From Pseudomonas sp. LS1212 (GTDB lineage: Bacteria > Pseudomonadota > Gammaproteobacteria > Pseudomonadales > Pseudomonadaceae), in assembly GCF_024741815.1 (NCBI RefSeq), contig NZ_CP102951.1, positions 5,625,346 to 5,689,345 of the forward strand: a stretch of DNA of 64,000 nt, read 5' to 3'. Position 1 is the stretch's first letter, and the number at the start of each line of letters is the position of its first letter. The notes beneath the pieces were generated by a model, which searched no databases, had not been told where the DNA came from, and saw only the letters and a list, made by a program, of their open reading frames with translations. The position numbers and the translations under genes are program-made. Below are positions 26,200 to 35,014 of this stretch, piece by piece.

Positions 26200-27060
26200 A
26201 TGCAACGTTTTCTTAGCATCGCCCTGGCGCTGTGCATCGGCCTGACGCTGAGCATCGACGCCCAGGCCAAGCGCTTCGGCGGCGGCAAAAGCAGCGGCTC
26301 GGCCCCAACCCACCAGACCCAACAGGCTGCGCCAACCGCTTCAACAACTCCAGGCGCCACTTCAGCCGTTCCTGGCCGCGCACCTGCTGCCAGCGGTGCA
26401 TCGCGCTGGCTCGGGCCACTGGCCGGTATCGCCGCGGGCGGCCTGCTCGCGTCCATGTTCATGGGCGATGGCTTCGACGGCATGCAGATCTTCGACATCC
26501 TGATCATGGCAGTAATTGCCTTCCTGGTGTTCCGCTTCATCGCCGCGCGTCGCCGCAAGCATCAGGCACAAATGGCCCCTGCCGGCCACGCCCCCTTCCA
26601 GCGTGAAGCGTTTGAGCAACCTGCCCAGCCTTCAATCTTTGGTGGTTCGTCAGCACCGGCAGCGGCCGCTCGCCCGGTCATCAACGCACCCGCCTGGTTC
26701 AACGAACAGCGCTTCCTCGAAGCTGCCCGCAGCCACTTCCAGTCGTTGCAACAGCACTGGGACGCCAACGAAATGGACAAGATCGCCGAGTTCGTGACCC
26801 CGCAAATGCTGCAGTTCCTGAAGAAGGAACGCGCTGACCTCGGTGACGGCTTCCAGGCCACTTACATCGATAACCTGCAAGTGCAACTCGAAGGTGTGGA
26901 TGACCGCGCCGACAAGACCATCGCCACCCTGACCTTCAGCGGTGTGTCGAAAACCTCCCGCTTCGACCAGGGTGAAATTTTCAGCGAAAGCTGGAACATG
27001 GAACGTGCCCCTGGCGACAACCAGCCTTGGCTGGTCGCAGGTATCCGCCAGAACGGCTGA
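26200..27060 (+). CDS. Tim44-like domain membrane protein
   Basis: 286 residues from ATG 26200. A signal sequence (MQRFLSIALALCIGLTLSIDAQA) is followed by a low-complexity stretch rich in Gly, Ser, Ala and Pro. Two hydrophobic helices come next (WLGPLAGIAAGGLLASMFMG and MQIFDILIMAVIAFLVFRFIAARRR). The C-terminal 150 residues form a Tim44/calponin-like fold domain (FNEQRFLEAARSHFQSLQQHWDANEMDKIAEFVTPQMLQFL). Function in bacteria is not established. It ends just before a strong bidirectional terminator. Confidence 0.87.
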   Translation: MQRFLSIALALCIGLTLSIDAQAKRFGGGKSSGSAPTHQTQQAAPTASTTPGATSAVPGRAPAASGASRWLGPLAGIAAGGLLASMFMGDGFDGMQIFDILIMAVIAFLVFRFIAARRRKHQAQMAPAGHAPFQREAFEQPAQPSIFGGSSAPAAAARPVINAPAWFNEQRFLEAARSHFQSLQQHWDANEMDKIAEFVTPQMLQFLKKERADLGDGFQATYIDNLQVQLEGVDDRADKTIATLTFSGVSKTSRFDQGEIFSESWNMERAPGDNQPWLVAGIRQNG

Positions 27061-27083
27061 GCTTGAGGCATTGCACAAAAAAA

Positions 27084-27105
27084 CCCCGGACATGTCCGGG
27101 GTTTT
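27084..27105. terminator. bidirectional Rho-independent terminator
   Basis: CCCCGGACATGTCCGGGG forms a 9-bp self-complementary stem flanked by AAAAAAA on the left and TTTT (then GCATTTTT) on the right. It can terminate transcripts in either direction; its use for the Tim44-like gene is clear. Confidence 0.92.
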
Positions 27106-27178
27106 GCATTTTTACCATTGCACTAATATGCAGCTAAGGTATAAACCGCAGCGCGCATCTGGTCAGAGGAAAAATGCC

Positions 27179-27586
27179 GTGGAAGAAGTCATCGAACAGC
27201 TCCGAGAAGCCAATGAACCCGTACCGGTCCCCCTCGAGTTGCCGGACGAGGATCTACTGGTCGAGATCGAAGAACAGTTGTTCATCAATATTCCTTTCGT
27301 CTTCAAGGAATTCCTGCTGACCGTCAGTGACGTCGTCTACGGCAGTCTCGAACCGGTCACCGTCACCGACCCGCAGTCACACACCTACCTTCCCGAGGTC
27401 GCGGCCACCGCCTGGGATATGGGTGTACCGCGAGAGCTGATTCCCATCTGCCAGGATGGTGACGACTACTACTGCGTCGAGGAAGACGGCACCGTGGTGC
27501 TGTGGTCCGGCGAAGAAGAACTCGTCACAGAAGAGAGTTGGGAGTCCGTCTGGCATTGGGCTCGGGACGTCTGGCTGGAAAGCTGA
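27179..27586 (+). CDS. SMI1/KNR4 (SUKH) family protein
   Basis: 135 residues starting at GTG 27179, with AGAGGA upstream; a nearby ATG is out of frame. The visible signature is LPDEDLLVEIEEQLFINIPFVFKEFLLTVSDVVYGSLEPVTV, typical of SUKH domains. The C-terminal part reads LIPICQDGDDYYCVEEDGTVVLWSGEE. SUKH proteins often serve as immunity proteins to nuclease toxins, but this one stands alone, is acidic, has normal base composition and seems to be core genome. A housekeeping role is as likely. Confidence 0.85.
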   Translation: MEEVIEQLREANEPVPVPLELPDEDLLVEIEEQLFINIPFVFKEFLLTVSDVVYGSLEPVTVTDPQSHTYLPEVAATAWDMGVPRELIPICQDGDDYYCVEEDGTVVLWSGEEELVTEESWESVWHWARDVWLES

Positions 27587-27590
27587 CGCC

Positions 27591-29357
27591 CTAGTGCCCA
27601 GAGTCGTTCTGGTGGTTGTTTTCCAGGGTCTCCAGCAGCGCGATCTGCATCCGCGCATGCACCCGGATAAACCATCGCCAAAGCACTGCGGCGATGATGG
27701 CAGCAACGACGATCACCAGCAGCAATAGCTCGCTGGTCGGCAGAATGCTGGCGGATAACGCCGCCAGCAGCAGGAAAATCACCAGCAAGGACAGCAGTGG
27801 AATCACTTCGGCGATAACCCGTCGCACGCGCTGGGTATGCCGGCCGGCCATTTCCGGCTTGACCCCCATCTCCGCGAGCAAAATCGAAAGCGCCTTGAGT
27901 TTGCGATAGGCCGCAATCAAAAACGGCAGGGACAGCAGCAGCGCCGCGCCCCAGATCAAGGCTTTCTGCCAACCAGGGTCGCGGAACCATTCATCCAGGT
28001 AAGTGCCGATGCGCTCGGCAAAAAAACCACCGCTGATGAAAATCGCCACCACCAACGCCAGGTTGACCATGACCTGCAGCAGAATGCGCCTGATCATCGA
28101 TGCCAACAGCGCACCCTGGCCATGGGGCTGGATGCTGCGCAACCATTCACCGTAGAGTCCGAACACCCTGGCTACGCGCCTGGGCATGACAGCGGCGAGC
28201 TTCAGCGACAACGGATCGGCGGCACGGATCAGATAAGGCGTCAGCAGCGTCGTGATCGCCGAGACGGCTACCGCAACCGGGTAGAGAAAATCGCTGGTGA
28301 CCTGCAAGGTAATGCCCAGCGCTGCGATGATGAAGGAAAACTCGCCAATCTGGGACAGCCCCATTCCAACTCGCAAGGACGTACGACCATCGTTGCCGGC
28401 AATGAATGCGCCCAGGCCGCAAGACAGCATCTTGCCCAGCACCACCGCGACAGTAATCACGATGATCGGCCAGGTGTAGTCGAGCAGGATGAGCGGGTCG
28501 ATCATCAAGCCGATGGCGACAAAAAAGATTGCACTGAACATGTCGCGAATGGGTTCGATCAGACGTTCTATTTTCAGCAGTTCGCGTGATTCTGCCATGA
28601 TCGCGCCGATCAGGAAGGCGCCCAGCACAATGCTGTATTCAAGCTTGACTACCAACAGGCAGAAGCCGAAGCACAGGCCCAGGACCGTCACCAGCAGCAT
28701 CTCGTTGCTTTCGAACTTCGCCACATAGGCAAGCAGGCGTGGCACCAGCAAAATGCCGATGACCAGTGCCACGATCATGAACAGCGACAGCTTGCCGACC
28801 GTAGAGAACACCTCGCCGGAACTGACCGCACCACTGACCGCGATCCCCGAAAGCAAGGCGATGATGCCTATACCGAGGATGTCTTCGACAATCAGCACGC
28901 CGAAGATCAATTGCGCGAAGCGCTGGTTTTTCATCTTCAGGTCATTGAGTGCCTTGACGATGATTGTGGTCGAGGAAATCGCCAGGATTGCGCCAAGAAA
29001 CAGCGAATCCATGGTGCTCCATTCGAACCAGCGGCCGATCTCAAAGCCGATCCAGATCATCAATACGATTTCCAGGAATGCGGCAATGAATGCAGTGGCG
29101 CCGACCTTGAACAGTTTGCGCAGGCTGAATTCCAGGCCCAGGCAGAACATCAGGAGGATCACCCCGAGCTCTGCCAGGGTCTTGATCGTTTCCTCATCGT
29201 CGATGAGCGCGAACGGCGGTGTATGCGGGCCGATGATCAAGCCGGCGACGATGTAGCCCAGCACCACAGGCTGCTTGAAGCGATGGAAAAGGATTGTCAC
29301 AACACCGGCGACCAGCATGATCACCGCCAAGTCCTGAATGAAACTGATGGCATGCAC
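27591..29357 (-). CDS. CPA2-family cation:proton antiporter (KefB/YbaL-like)
   Basis: About 588 residues from GTG 29357, which has AAGGAG at good spacing. At least 11-12 helices match the Na+/H+ exchanger fold: VVLGYIVAGLIIGPHTPPF, LGVILLMFCLGLEFSLRKLFKVG, GAILAISSTTIIVKAL, LGAFLIGAIMAESRELLKIE, GMGLSQIGEFSFIIAALG. The C-terminal third adds more helices rather than a TrkA-N domain, so nucleotide control is not expected. It meets the SUKH gene convergently with a 4-bp gap. Confidence 0.88.
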   Translation of the reverse strand: MHAISFIQDLAVIMLVAGVVTILFHRFKQPVVLGYIVAGLIIGPHTPPFALIDDEETIKTLAELGVILLMFCLGLEFSLRKLFKVGATAFIAAFLEIVLMIWIGFEIGRWFEWSTMDSLFLGAILAISSTTIIVKALNDLKMKNQRFAQLIFGVLIVEDILGIGIIALLSGIAVSGAVSSGEVFSTVGKLSLFMIVALVIGILLVPRLLAYVAKFESNEMLLVTVLGLCFGFCLLVVKLEYSIVLGAFLIGAIMAESRELLKIERLIEPIRDMFSAIFFVAIGLMIDPLILLDYTWPIIVITVAVVLGKMLSCGLGAFIAGNDGRTSLRVGMGLSQIGEFSFIIAALGITLQVTSDFLYPVAVAVSAITTLLTPYLIRAADPLSLKLAAVMPRRVARVFGLYGEWLRSIQPHGQGALLASMIRRILLQVMVNLALVVAIFISGGFFAERIGTYLDEWFRDPGWQKALIWGAALLLSLPFLIAAYRKLKALSILLAEMGVKPEMAGRHTQRVRRVIAEVIPLLSLLVIFLLLAALSASILPTSELLLLVIVVAAIIAAVLWRWFIRVHARMQIALLETLENNHQNDSGH

Positions 29358-29677
29358 GGTGTGAGACTCCTTGTTCAATGCATAGGACCGGCCCGCAGCG
29401 ACCTCAGAGAAATGACTGATTGAGTTGCGGGTATTTACTGTTTTAAATGTAGGAACGCCAACTCCATGGGCTCGATCAGGTTAACACCGCCCTCGTCTGC
29501 AAAAATGCAGTGCAATATATGGAAACAGATCGACCATTTAGCCTCATGAAATGGCGCGAATGGCGTGACGGCAAGGGATCGGCCAGCGTCCCGATTTAGA
29601 TGGGACTCGTAATGGGGATAGACGCACCAGTATCAGGTGCCGCCCCGACATCACCGCAACCTTACCGTGAGCACACT
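29358..29677. other. 320-bp intergenic region between antiporter and thioesterase genes
   Basis: This gap between two divergent genes carries their promoters. It is AT-richer than the flanks (for example GTATTTACTGTTTTAAATGTAGG near 29430-29452). No RNA gene, repeat or clear operator was found. An upstream extension of the thioesterase frame to 29600 exists but does not look coding. Confidence 0.5.
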
Positions 29678-30163
29678 ATGGAACCTGGAAACGCCCAGTT
29701 GTCGATGACCGTCCTGATGACTCCGGACATGGCCAACTTTTCTGGCAATGTGCACGGCGGGACACTGCTCAAATATCTCGACGAAGTCGCCTACGCCTGC
29801 GCGAGCCGCTATGCGGGCCGGTATGTGGTCACGCTGTCGGTCGATCAGGTGATTTTTCGCGAACCGATTCATGTCGGTGAACTGGTGACCTTCCTGGCAT
29901 CGGTCAACTACACCGGCAACACCTCGATGGAGGTAGGCATCAAGGTGGTCACGGAGAACATCCGCGAGCGCTCGGTGCGCCACACTAACAGCTGCTTCTT
30001 CACCATGGTTGCCGTCGATGACGACCGCAAATCGGCTGCAGTGCCACCTCTGCAACCGCAAACCAGCGAAGAAAAACGCCGGTACATCCAGGGCAAGCAA
30101 CGTCGGCAGATTCGCCAGGAGCTGGAAAAGCGCTATCAGGAACTCAAGGCCGACGCGCTATAA
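29678..30163 (+). CDS. acyl-CoA thioesterase (hotdog fold)
   Basis: A 161-residue protein. GNVHGGTLLKYLDEVAYACASRYAGRYVVTLSVDQVIFREPIHVGELV carries the hotdog helix and the catalytic Asp of YciA/ACOT-like thioesterases. It hydrolyses acyl-CoA to free acid and CoA. The basic C-terminal tail (KQRRQIRQELEKRYQELKADAL) is a likely coiled coil and is seen in this subgroup. The start at 29678 is based on family alignment; the ribosome site is weak. It overlaps the convergent pdxY by 28 bp. Confidence 0.9.
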   Translation: MEPGNAQLSMTVLMTPDMANFSGNVHGGTLLKYLDEVAYACASRYAGRYVVTLSVDQVIFREPIHVGELVTFLASVNYTGNTSMEVGIKVVTENIRERSVRHTNSCFFTMVAVDDDRKSAAVPPLQPQTSEEKRRYIQGKQRRQIRQELEKRYQELKADAL

Positions 30164-31032
30164 GCTGGCAGGCGTCTGGCCTCGAAACGCAACCGCGGAT
30201 GAACGATCCGGTCCTGGGCCCGCACCAGTTCCAGCTCATAGCTGGCGCAGGCCTGAGTTTCGAGCAGCACCTCATGGACCGCAGCAGCAGTGAATTCAAA
30301 CGCGGCCAGCAGCTCATCACCCAGCAGTACGCGCGCCAGGAACAAGCCGGAAGTCAGGTCCCCCACCCCTACCGGCTGACGAGGAAAGGCCAGCAATGGC
30401 CGGCGTAGATGCCAACTGCCTTCAGCCGTCACCAGCAGCATTTCAAAGTATTCTTCCGGCTTGCCGGGATAAGCCAGATGCTTGACCAGTACGGCCCTTG
30501 GCCCGCGCGCCAGCAGCGCCCGAGCCATGCCCACGCAATCCTCCAGCGATTCGGCGCGACGCCCTGAGAAACTGTCCAGCTCCAATTGATTCGGGCAGAG
30601 ATAATCGGCCATCGCCACCGCTTCCTCGAGCAGGAAGTCACTGACCTCGGCCGATACTACGCAGCCCTTCTCCGGATGCCCCATTACCGGATCACACAGG
30701 TAGACGGCCCTGGGGTTGGCCGCCTTGATTCGGCTCACACCACTGAGGATCGCCCGGCCCTGCTCGGCGCTATCGAGATAACCTGACAGTACTGCGTCGC
30801 AATTGCCCAACTCACCAATCGTCGCAATTCCCTCCACCAGTGCAGGAATCTGTTGCGGCGCCAGCACTTCTCCGGCCCACCGGCCATACTGAGTATGATT
30901 GGAAAATTGCACTGTGTTCAGTGCCCAGACATTGACGCCCACCCGCTGCATGGGAAACACAGCCGCACTGTTGCCGGCATGTCCGAAAACCACGTGAGAC
31001 TGGATAGCGAGCAGGTGCGGGGTACGTTTCAT
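30136..31032 (-). CDS. pdxY: pyridoxal kinase PdxY
   Basis: A 298-residue ribokinase-fold enzyme: LLAIQSHVVFGHAGNSAAVFPMQRVGVNVWALNTVQFSNHTQYG at the start, YLCDPVMGHPEKGCVV, LCPNQLELDSFSG, and the anion-hole region PVGVGDLTSGLFLARVLLG. It phosphorylates pyridoxal to PLP in the salvage pathway. Its DxTxG motif near the end shows the catalytic Asp, and length is normal. The stop lies inside the 3' end of the thioesterase gene on the other strand. Confidence 0.95.
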   Translation of the reverse strand: MKRTPHLLAIQSHVVFGHAGNSAAVFPMQRVGVNVWALNTVQFSNHTQYGRWAGEVLAPQQIPALVEGIATIGELGNCDAVLSGYLDSAEQGRAILSGVSRIKAANPRAVYLCDPVMGHPEKGCVVSAEVSDFLLEEAVAMADYLCPNQLELDSFSGRRAESLEDCVGMARALLARGPRAVLVKHLAYPGKPEEYFEMLLVTAEGSWHLRRPLLAFPRQPVGVGDLTSGLFLARVLLGDELLAAFEFTAAAVHEVLLETQACASYELELVRAQDRIVHPRLRFEARRLPAYSASALSS

Positions 31033-31149
31033 GCGAGAATCCTGAAGCGATTGGGTAAATTCAAGGCGCGCAGTATGGCGCTAAATGTAGCCTGTACGAC
31101 AGACTGGCGAGGCGGTTAAGCTGATAGCAACAAGTCGGAGCACACGTAA

Positions 31150-31542
31150 ATGTTGACCCTCGGAAATCTGTTCGTGCTGATGTTGCTGGCAACCGGCGGT
31201 GCCTGGCTGTGGCACAACCATGGCTTGCGTGAAAAGGCATTGGAGAGGGTCAAGCAGCACTGTGCCAAACTCGACCTGGAACTGCTCGATGGCAATGTCG
31301 CGCTCAAACGCATCACCATCGCTCGCGATGCCAACGGCCGACGTCGATTGGCGCGTGTGTATAACTTCGAGTTCACGGTTACGGGCGAGCAGCGTCACCC
31401 TGGCACCATTACCCAGTTCGGTGCCCATACCGTGCAGATCGAACTTGCGCCCTACCCGTTCGAGATCAAGCCGCCTCAGCCGACCGCCGAGGTCATCGAA
31501 ATGAATCAATGGCGCCAGGAACACAATCGCTGGCGTCATTAA
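31150..31542 (+). CDS. DUF3301 protein with one membrane helix
   Basis: A 130-residue protein. An N-terminal hydrophobic segment (LGNLFVLMLLATGGAWLW) anchors it, followed by a soluble domain including REKALERVKQHCAKLDLELLDGNVALKRI and RLARVYNFEFTVTGEQRHPGTITQFG, which match the DUF3301 pattern of gamma-proteobacteria. Function is unknown. It is divergent from pdxY and convergent with a COG0523 gene. Confidence 0.85.
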   Translation: MLTLGNLFVLMLLATGGAWLWHNHGLREKALERVKQHCAKLDLELLDGNVALKRITIARDANGRRRLARVYNFEFTVTGEQRHPGTITQFGAHTVQIELAPYPFEIKPPQPTAEVIEMNQWRQEHNRWRH

Positions 31543-31582
31543 TCCACAGGCTGAAAGTTATCCACATTCCGGCCAGACTTCC

Positions 31583-32548
31583 TTAGACGGCCAAACAGGC
31601 TCGCAACCCGCGCTCAAGTAGAGAAACATCCTGGGGCTGGGTAAAGATCAGCTCGATGCGGGAATCCCGCCGCCATTCGCTCGGCTGCCAGTGCAACGGT
31701 TGTCGGTCCAGTGCATTGACCGACTGCCAGTCGGCCGTGCTGTGGATAACTAATTTGGCTCGACGCCAGTTCAATCCGTCCAGCCAGCACTGAACCCTGC
31801 CCGGTTCGAATCGTTGGGTCGGATGCCAGCGCCACCCCACACTCCAGCCTTTATCGCTGTTCTGAATCTGAATGATCGGCTGGGAAACATCGAGCCACGC
31901 CGCCGGCATCTGAACGGGCCCTTGGGGCAATACGAGCTTATCCACAGGTGAACCGGCTTTGGCCTGGATTCCGGGAAGTAATGACAAAGGCAACTTCGCC
32001 TGTTCGGTCCAGTGCAGAACAACCGATGGCAACTGCTGGGTTATCCACAACCGTTTATCCACATCCAGGTCGTGCGATTTATTCAATATCAACAGCTCGA
32101 CACTGGTCAGTGCCTGTTGCTGAGCCTCGGGCAAAGGTTGTCCACAGGCCAGTGCCTGTGCATCCAGAACCATGACCCCCGGTTGTACGGCCAACACCCC
32201 TTGCCAGGGAGCCTCCCGCAACTGCGCCATCACTTGCAAGGGGTGCCCGAGACCGGAGGGCTCTATCAACAGCCGATCGGGCCGTGCCTTGCGCAGCAGG
32301 CGACCAAGCCCCACCTGGAAGGGGGCACCGTTGACGCAGCACAGGCAACCCCCCGCTACTTCACCGAGGGCAATACCATCGTCGGCGGTGGTCAGCAGCG
32401 CAGCATCGAGACCGACCTGACCAAACTCATTGATCAGGATCGCCCAGCGCTCGCCGGCAGGTCGTTGCGCCATCAAGTGGCGGATCAAGGTGGTTTTGCC
32501 CGCGCCCAGCGGGCCGGCAATGACATGGGTGGGAATGTTCTGCAACAT
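31583..32548 (-). CDS. COG0523/CobW-type G3E GTPase (metal chaperone family)
   Basis: About 321 residues from ATG 32548. Walker A is GPLGAGKTTLIRHL, the metal-binding CxCC motif is GGCLCCVNG, and the guanine-specificity loop is LILNKSHDLD. The C-terminal CobW domain is present but short. The likely role is GTP-driven metal insertion, zinc by context, since the neighbouring homologue is Zur-linked. The coding sequence holds four exact TTATCCACA/TGTGGATAA copies (31741, 31938, 32041, 32055) and another lies just past its stop at 31558. Confidence 0.88.
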   Translation of the reverse strand: MLQNIPTHVIAGPLGAGKTTLIRHLMAQRPAGERWAILINEFGQVGLDAALLTTADDGIALGEVAGGCLCCVNGAPFQVGLGRLLRKARPDRLLIEPSGLGHPLQVMAQLREAPWQGVLAVQPGVMVLDAQALACGQPLPEAQQQALTSVELLILNKSHDLDVDKRLWITQQLPSVVLHWTEQAKLPLSLLPGIQAKAGSPVDKLVLPQGPVQMPAAWLDVSQPIIQIQNSDKGWSVGWRWHPTQRFEPGRVQCWLDGLNWRRAKLVIHSTADWQSVNALDRQPLHWQPSEWRRDSRIELIFTQPQDVSLLERGLRACLAV

Positions 32549-32680
32549 GGTCGCTGGCTTGAATGGAGGTTGAGGGCGCGTACACTGCGCCACGATGCCC
32601 GAATGGACAATATGCCCTATGGCCAGGATATCCACTATGGATAAACCTCAAAGCACAGCCTGTGGACAACATTCTGGCGC

Positions 32681-33889
32681 TCAGGCGGCCTCATCATCAT
32701 GCCAGGCACCGAAAGGATCCGGCAGCAAACCCCAGCTTTCGACCCCGGCAGCCATCTCGGCATTGCTGAGCAGGCAGGTGTTCAGGTCGGCTTCAAGCCG
32801 AGCGAAATCGATGTGCTGGCCGATAAATACCAACTCCTGTCGGCAATCCCCGCATTCAGCCGACCAGTTCTTCAAAATAGCCGAGGTGCTCTCCTGATCC
32901 TGCGGCCAATGCTCGCGTGGAACAAAGCGCCACCAGCGCCCCGCAAAACCGTGACGCAGCATGCCTCCGGCCTGGGACCAGCTGCCCGCTTCCTCGTACT
33001 TGCTGGCCAGCCAGAAATAGCCCTTGGAACGCAACAGCTTGCCATTGCTCCAGGGCGTATTGAGAAATGCAAAGAAACGCTCTGGATGAAAGGGTTTACG
33101 GGCCTGGAACACTGTCGAGGCAATACCGAATTCTTCGGTTTCCGGCACATGCTCGCCACGCAGCTCCTGCAGCCAACCCGGCGACTGGGCCGCTCGCTCG
33201 AAATCGAACAGACCTGTGTCGAGAATCCGCTCGAGCGGGACCTGGCCCATGACCATCGGGATGATCTGGGCTCGTGCATTGAGTCGTTTCAGGATGCAGG
33301 TCAGCTCTTCACGTTCGTGGGCGCTGATCAGGTCGATCTTGCTCAGCAAAATCACATCGGCGAATTCCACCTGCTCAATCAACAGGTCGGTGATGGAACG
33401 CTCATCCTCTTCGCCCAGCGTCTCACCACGCGACGCCAGGCTTTGCGCCGCCTGGTAGTCGAGTAGAAAGTTCATCCCGTCAACGACCGTCACCATCGTG
33501 TCGAGCCGGGCCTTGTCGGCCAGGCTACGCCCCTGCTCATCACGAAAAGTGAAGGTTTCCGCCACCGGCAGCGGCTCGGAAATACCGGTCGACTCAATCA
33601 ACAGGTAGTCGAAACGCCCCTCCTGCGCCAGACGGCCAACTTCTTCAAGCAAGTCCTCGCGCAGGGTGCAGCAGATACAACCATTGCTCATTTCGATGAG
33701 CTTCTCCTGGGCACGATTAAGGCTGACATTACGTTGTACTTCAGTGCCGTCGATGTTGATTTCGCTCATGTCATTGACGATGACCGCCACGCGCAGGTTT
33801 TCACGATTGCGCAGAACATGATTGAGCAAAGTACTTTTGCCAGCCCCTAGAAATCCGGAGAGCACGGTGACGGGTAGACGGTGGGGCAT
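32681..33889 (-). CDS. COG0523 zinc GTPase (ZigA-like), Zur-linked
   Basis: 402 residues from ATG 33889 with AAAGGA upstream. Walker A GFLGAGKSTLLNHVL, the CxCC motif NGCICCTLREDLLEE, IESTGISEPLPVAETF and the NKxD-like loop LLSKIDLI are present. The C-terminal half is the CobW_C domain with HPERFFAFLNTPW and SKGYFWLAS. These GTPases supply zinc to client enzymes during starvation. The Zur-type palindrome 67 bp upstream and the divergent folE2 support zinc control. A much longer frame to 34327 is not coding. Confidence 0.93.
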   Translation of the reverse strand: MPHRLPVTVLSGFLGAGKSTLLNHVLRNRENLRVAVIVNDMSEINIDGTEVQRNVSLNRAQEKLIEMSNGCICCTLREDLLEEVGRLAQEGRFDYLLIESTGISEPLPVAETFTFRDEQGRSLADKARLDTMVTVVDGMNFLLDYQAAQSLASRGETLGEEDERSITDLLIEQVEFADVILLSKIDLISAHEREELTCILKRLNARAQIIPMVMGQVPLERILDTGLFDFERAAQSPGWLQELRGEHVPETEEFGIASTVFQARKPFHPERFFAFLNTPWSNGKLLRSKGYFWLASKYEEAGSWSQAGGMLRHGFAGRWWRFVPREHWPQDQESTSAILKNWSAECGDCRQELVFIGQHIDFARLEADLNTCLLSNAEMAAGVESWGLLPDPFGAWHDDEAA

Positions 33890-33955
33890 GACTGATTCCT
33901 TTAGGTCGGACAGAGGGTTGGCGCTGGAGAGTCTTGCATTTCGCCATCTTTTAAA

Positions 33956-33970
33956 TGTTATATTATAACA
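33956..33970. promoter_or_regulatory. Zur box candidate between the zigA-like gene and folE2
   Basis: TGTTATA-T-TATAACA is a perfect palindrome that fits the gamma-proteobacterial Zur consensus (GTTATAWTATAAC-type). It sits 67 bp from the GTPase start and 87 bp from folE2, so one Zur dimer could shut both divergent promoters when zinc is plentiful. Confidence 0.85.
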
Positions 33971-34057
33971 ATGCATTTTAAACAACAGACTTTTTGCCAA
34001 ACGCTTCCGACCTGCGCGCCTACCCATGGCGCTGTTCTCACCCACCGATGAAACGAC

Positions 34058-34966
34058 ATGACTGATCTGACGCTTCCCGACGTTGCCGCCCAGTTCACAC
34101 ACCACACTGTGCCGCTGGACTGGGTGGGAATGTGTGGAATAGCCCTGCCCTTGATGTTCCACGCACAACAAGTTCGCGGGAGTGCCGATGCCGGGGTGAG
34201 CCTGGACTGTGGAGAGGCGCGGGGTATACATATGTCTCGCCTGTACCTGGCGCTGGAGGTCTTTGAACATCAGGCGTTGAATCCAGCGTTGATACGCCAG
34301 GTATTGCAGCGCTTTCTCGACAGCCATGCCGATATGTCGGCCAGCGCTTACCTGAGGCTACGTTTTGAGGTGATGGTCAAACGCCAGGCACTGATCAGCC
34401 CGTTAGCCGGTTGGAAGGCCTATCCGGTAACGCTGACTGCCAGACTCCACGCAGAAGTGTTCCACGTGGAACTAAACGTAGAGGTGAGCTATTCATCGAC
34501 CTGCCCTTGCTCGGCAGCGTTGGCGCGCCAGCTGATCCAACAACAATTTCTTCAGGACTTCGAAAACCGCTCACTGGCACATGAGGACGTGCTGGCCTGG
34601 TTGGGAAGTGCCAAGGGCGTGATTGCTACACCCCATAGCCAGCGCAGTTTTGCCCAGCTGGAGGTACGCTTGCAGGACGAGGTCAGCGAGCTACCCATTG
34701 AGGCGTTGATCGATCAAGCCGAAGCGGCGTTGGGAACCGCAGTGCAAACCGCAGTAAAACGCGAAGACGAACAGGCTTTTGCCTTGGCCAATGGTCAGAA
34801 CTTGATGTTCTGTGAGGATGCCGTACGGCGACTGAACCTGGCCTTGAAAACGCTGCCCTGGCTTTCGGCTTTCAACCTGCGTGTTACCCATGCGGAAAGC
34901 TTGCACGCCCACGACGCAGTCGCTCGCAGCAGTTGGAACTGGCAAGGGAAGCGCGCACCAATGTAG
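34058..34966 (+). CDS. folE2: zinc-independent GTP cyclohydrolase IB (FolE2)
   Basis: A 302-residue COG1469 protein: LDWVGMCGIALPLMF at the start, GIHMSRLYLALE, the catalytic-Cys block VSYSSTCPCSAALARQLI and QPHSQRS-like residues in ATPHSQRSFAQLEV. It makes dihydroneopterin triphosphate for folate without needing zinc, replacing FolE when zinc is short. The divergent zinc GTPase gene and shared Zur box fit this. A near-perfect parS site lies inside the coding sequence at 34458. Confidence 0.94.
   Translation: MTDLTLPDVAAQFTHHTVPLDWVGMCGIALPLMFHAQQVRGSADAGVSLDCGEARGIHMSRLYLALEVFEHQALNPALIRQVLQRFLDSHADMSASAYLRLRFEVMVKRQALISPLAGWKAYPVTLTARLHAEVFHVELNVEVSYSSTCPCSAALARQLIQQQFLQDFENRSLAHEDVLAWLGSAKGVIATPHSQRSFAQLEVRLQDEVSELPIEALIDQAEAALGTAVQTAVKREDEQAFALANGQNLMFCEDAVRRLNLALKTLPWLSAFNLRVTHAESLHAHDAVARSSWNWQGKRAPM
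34458..34473. other. parS: parS centromere site (15 of 16 bases)
   Basis: TGTTCCACGTGGAACT matches the conserved parS 16-mer TGTTCCACGTGGAACA at all positions but the last; the inner 14-bp palindrome GTTCCACGTGGAAC is perfect. ParB, encoded at 54301-55173, should load here. It lies about 29 kb from dnaA, within the usual origin-proximal zone. I found no second equally good site in the window. Confidence 0.88.
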
Positions 34967-35014
34967 ATCTGGTGCGCGGTTACAAGGTACTGCAGAACAA
35001 GTTCCAGGCAGTAA

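Noticed and set aside
32681..34327. 548-residue version of the zinc GTPase
   Set aside because: The extra N-terminal part crosses the Zur box and folE2 start and lacks similarity; ATG 33889 with AAAGGA is the true start.
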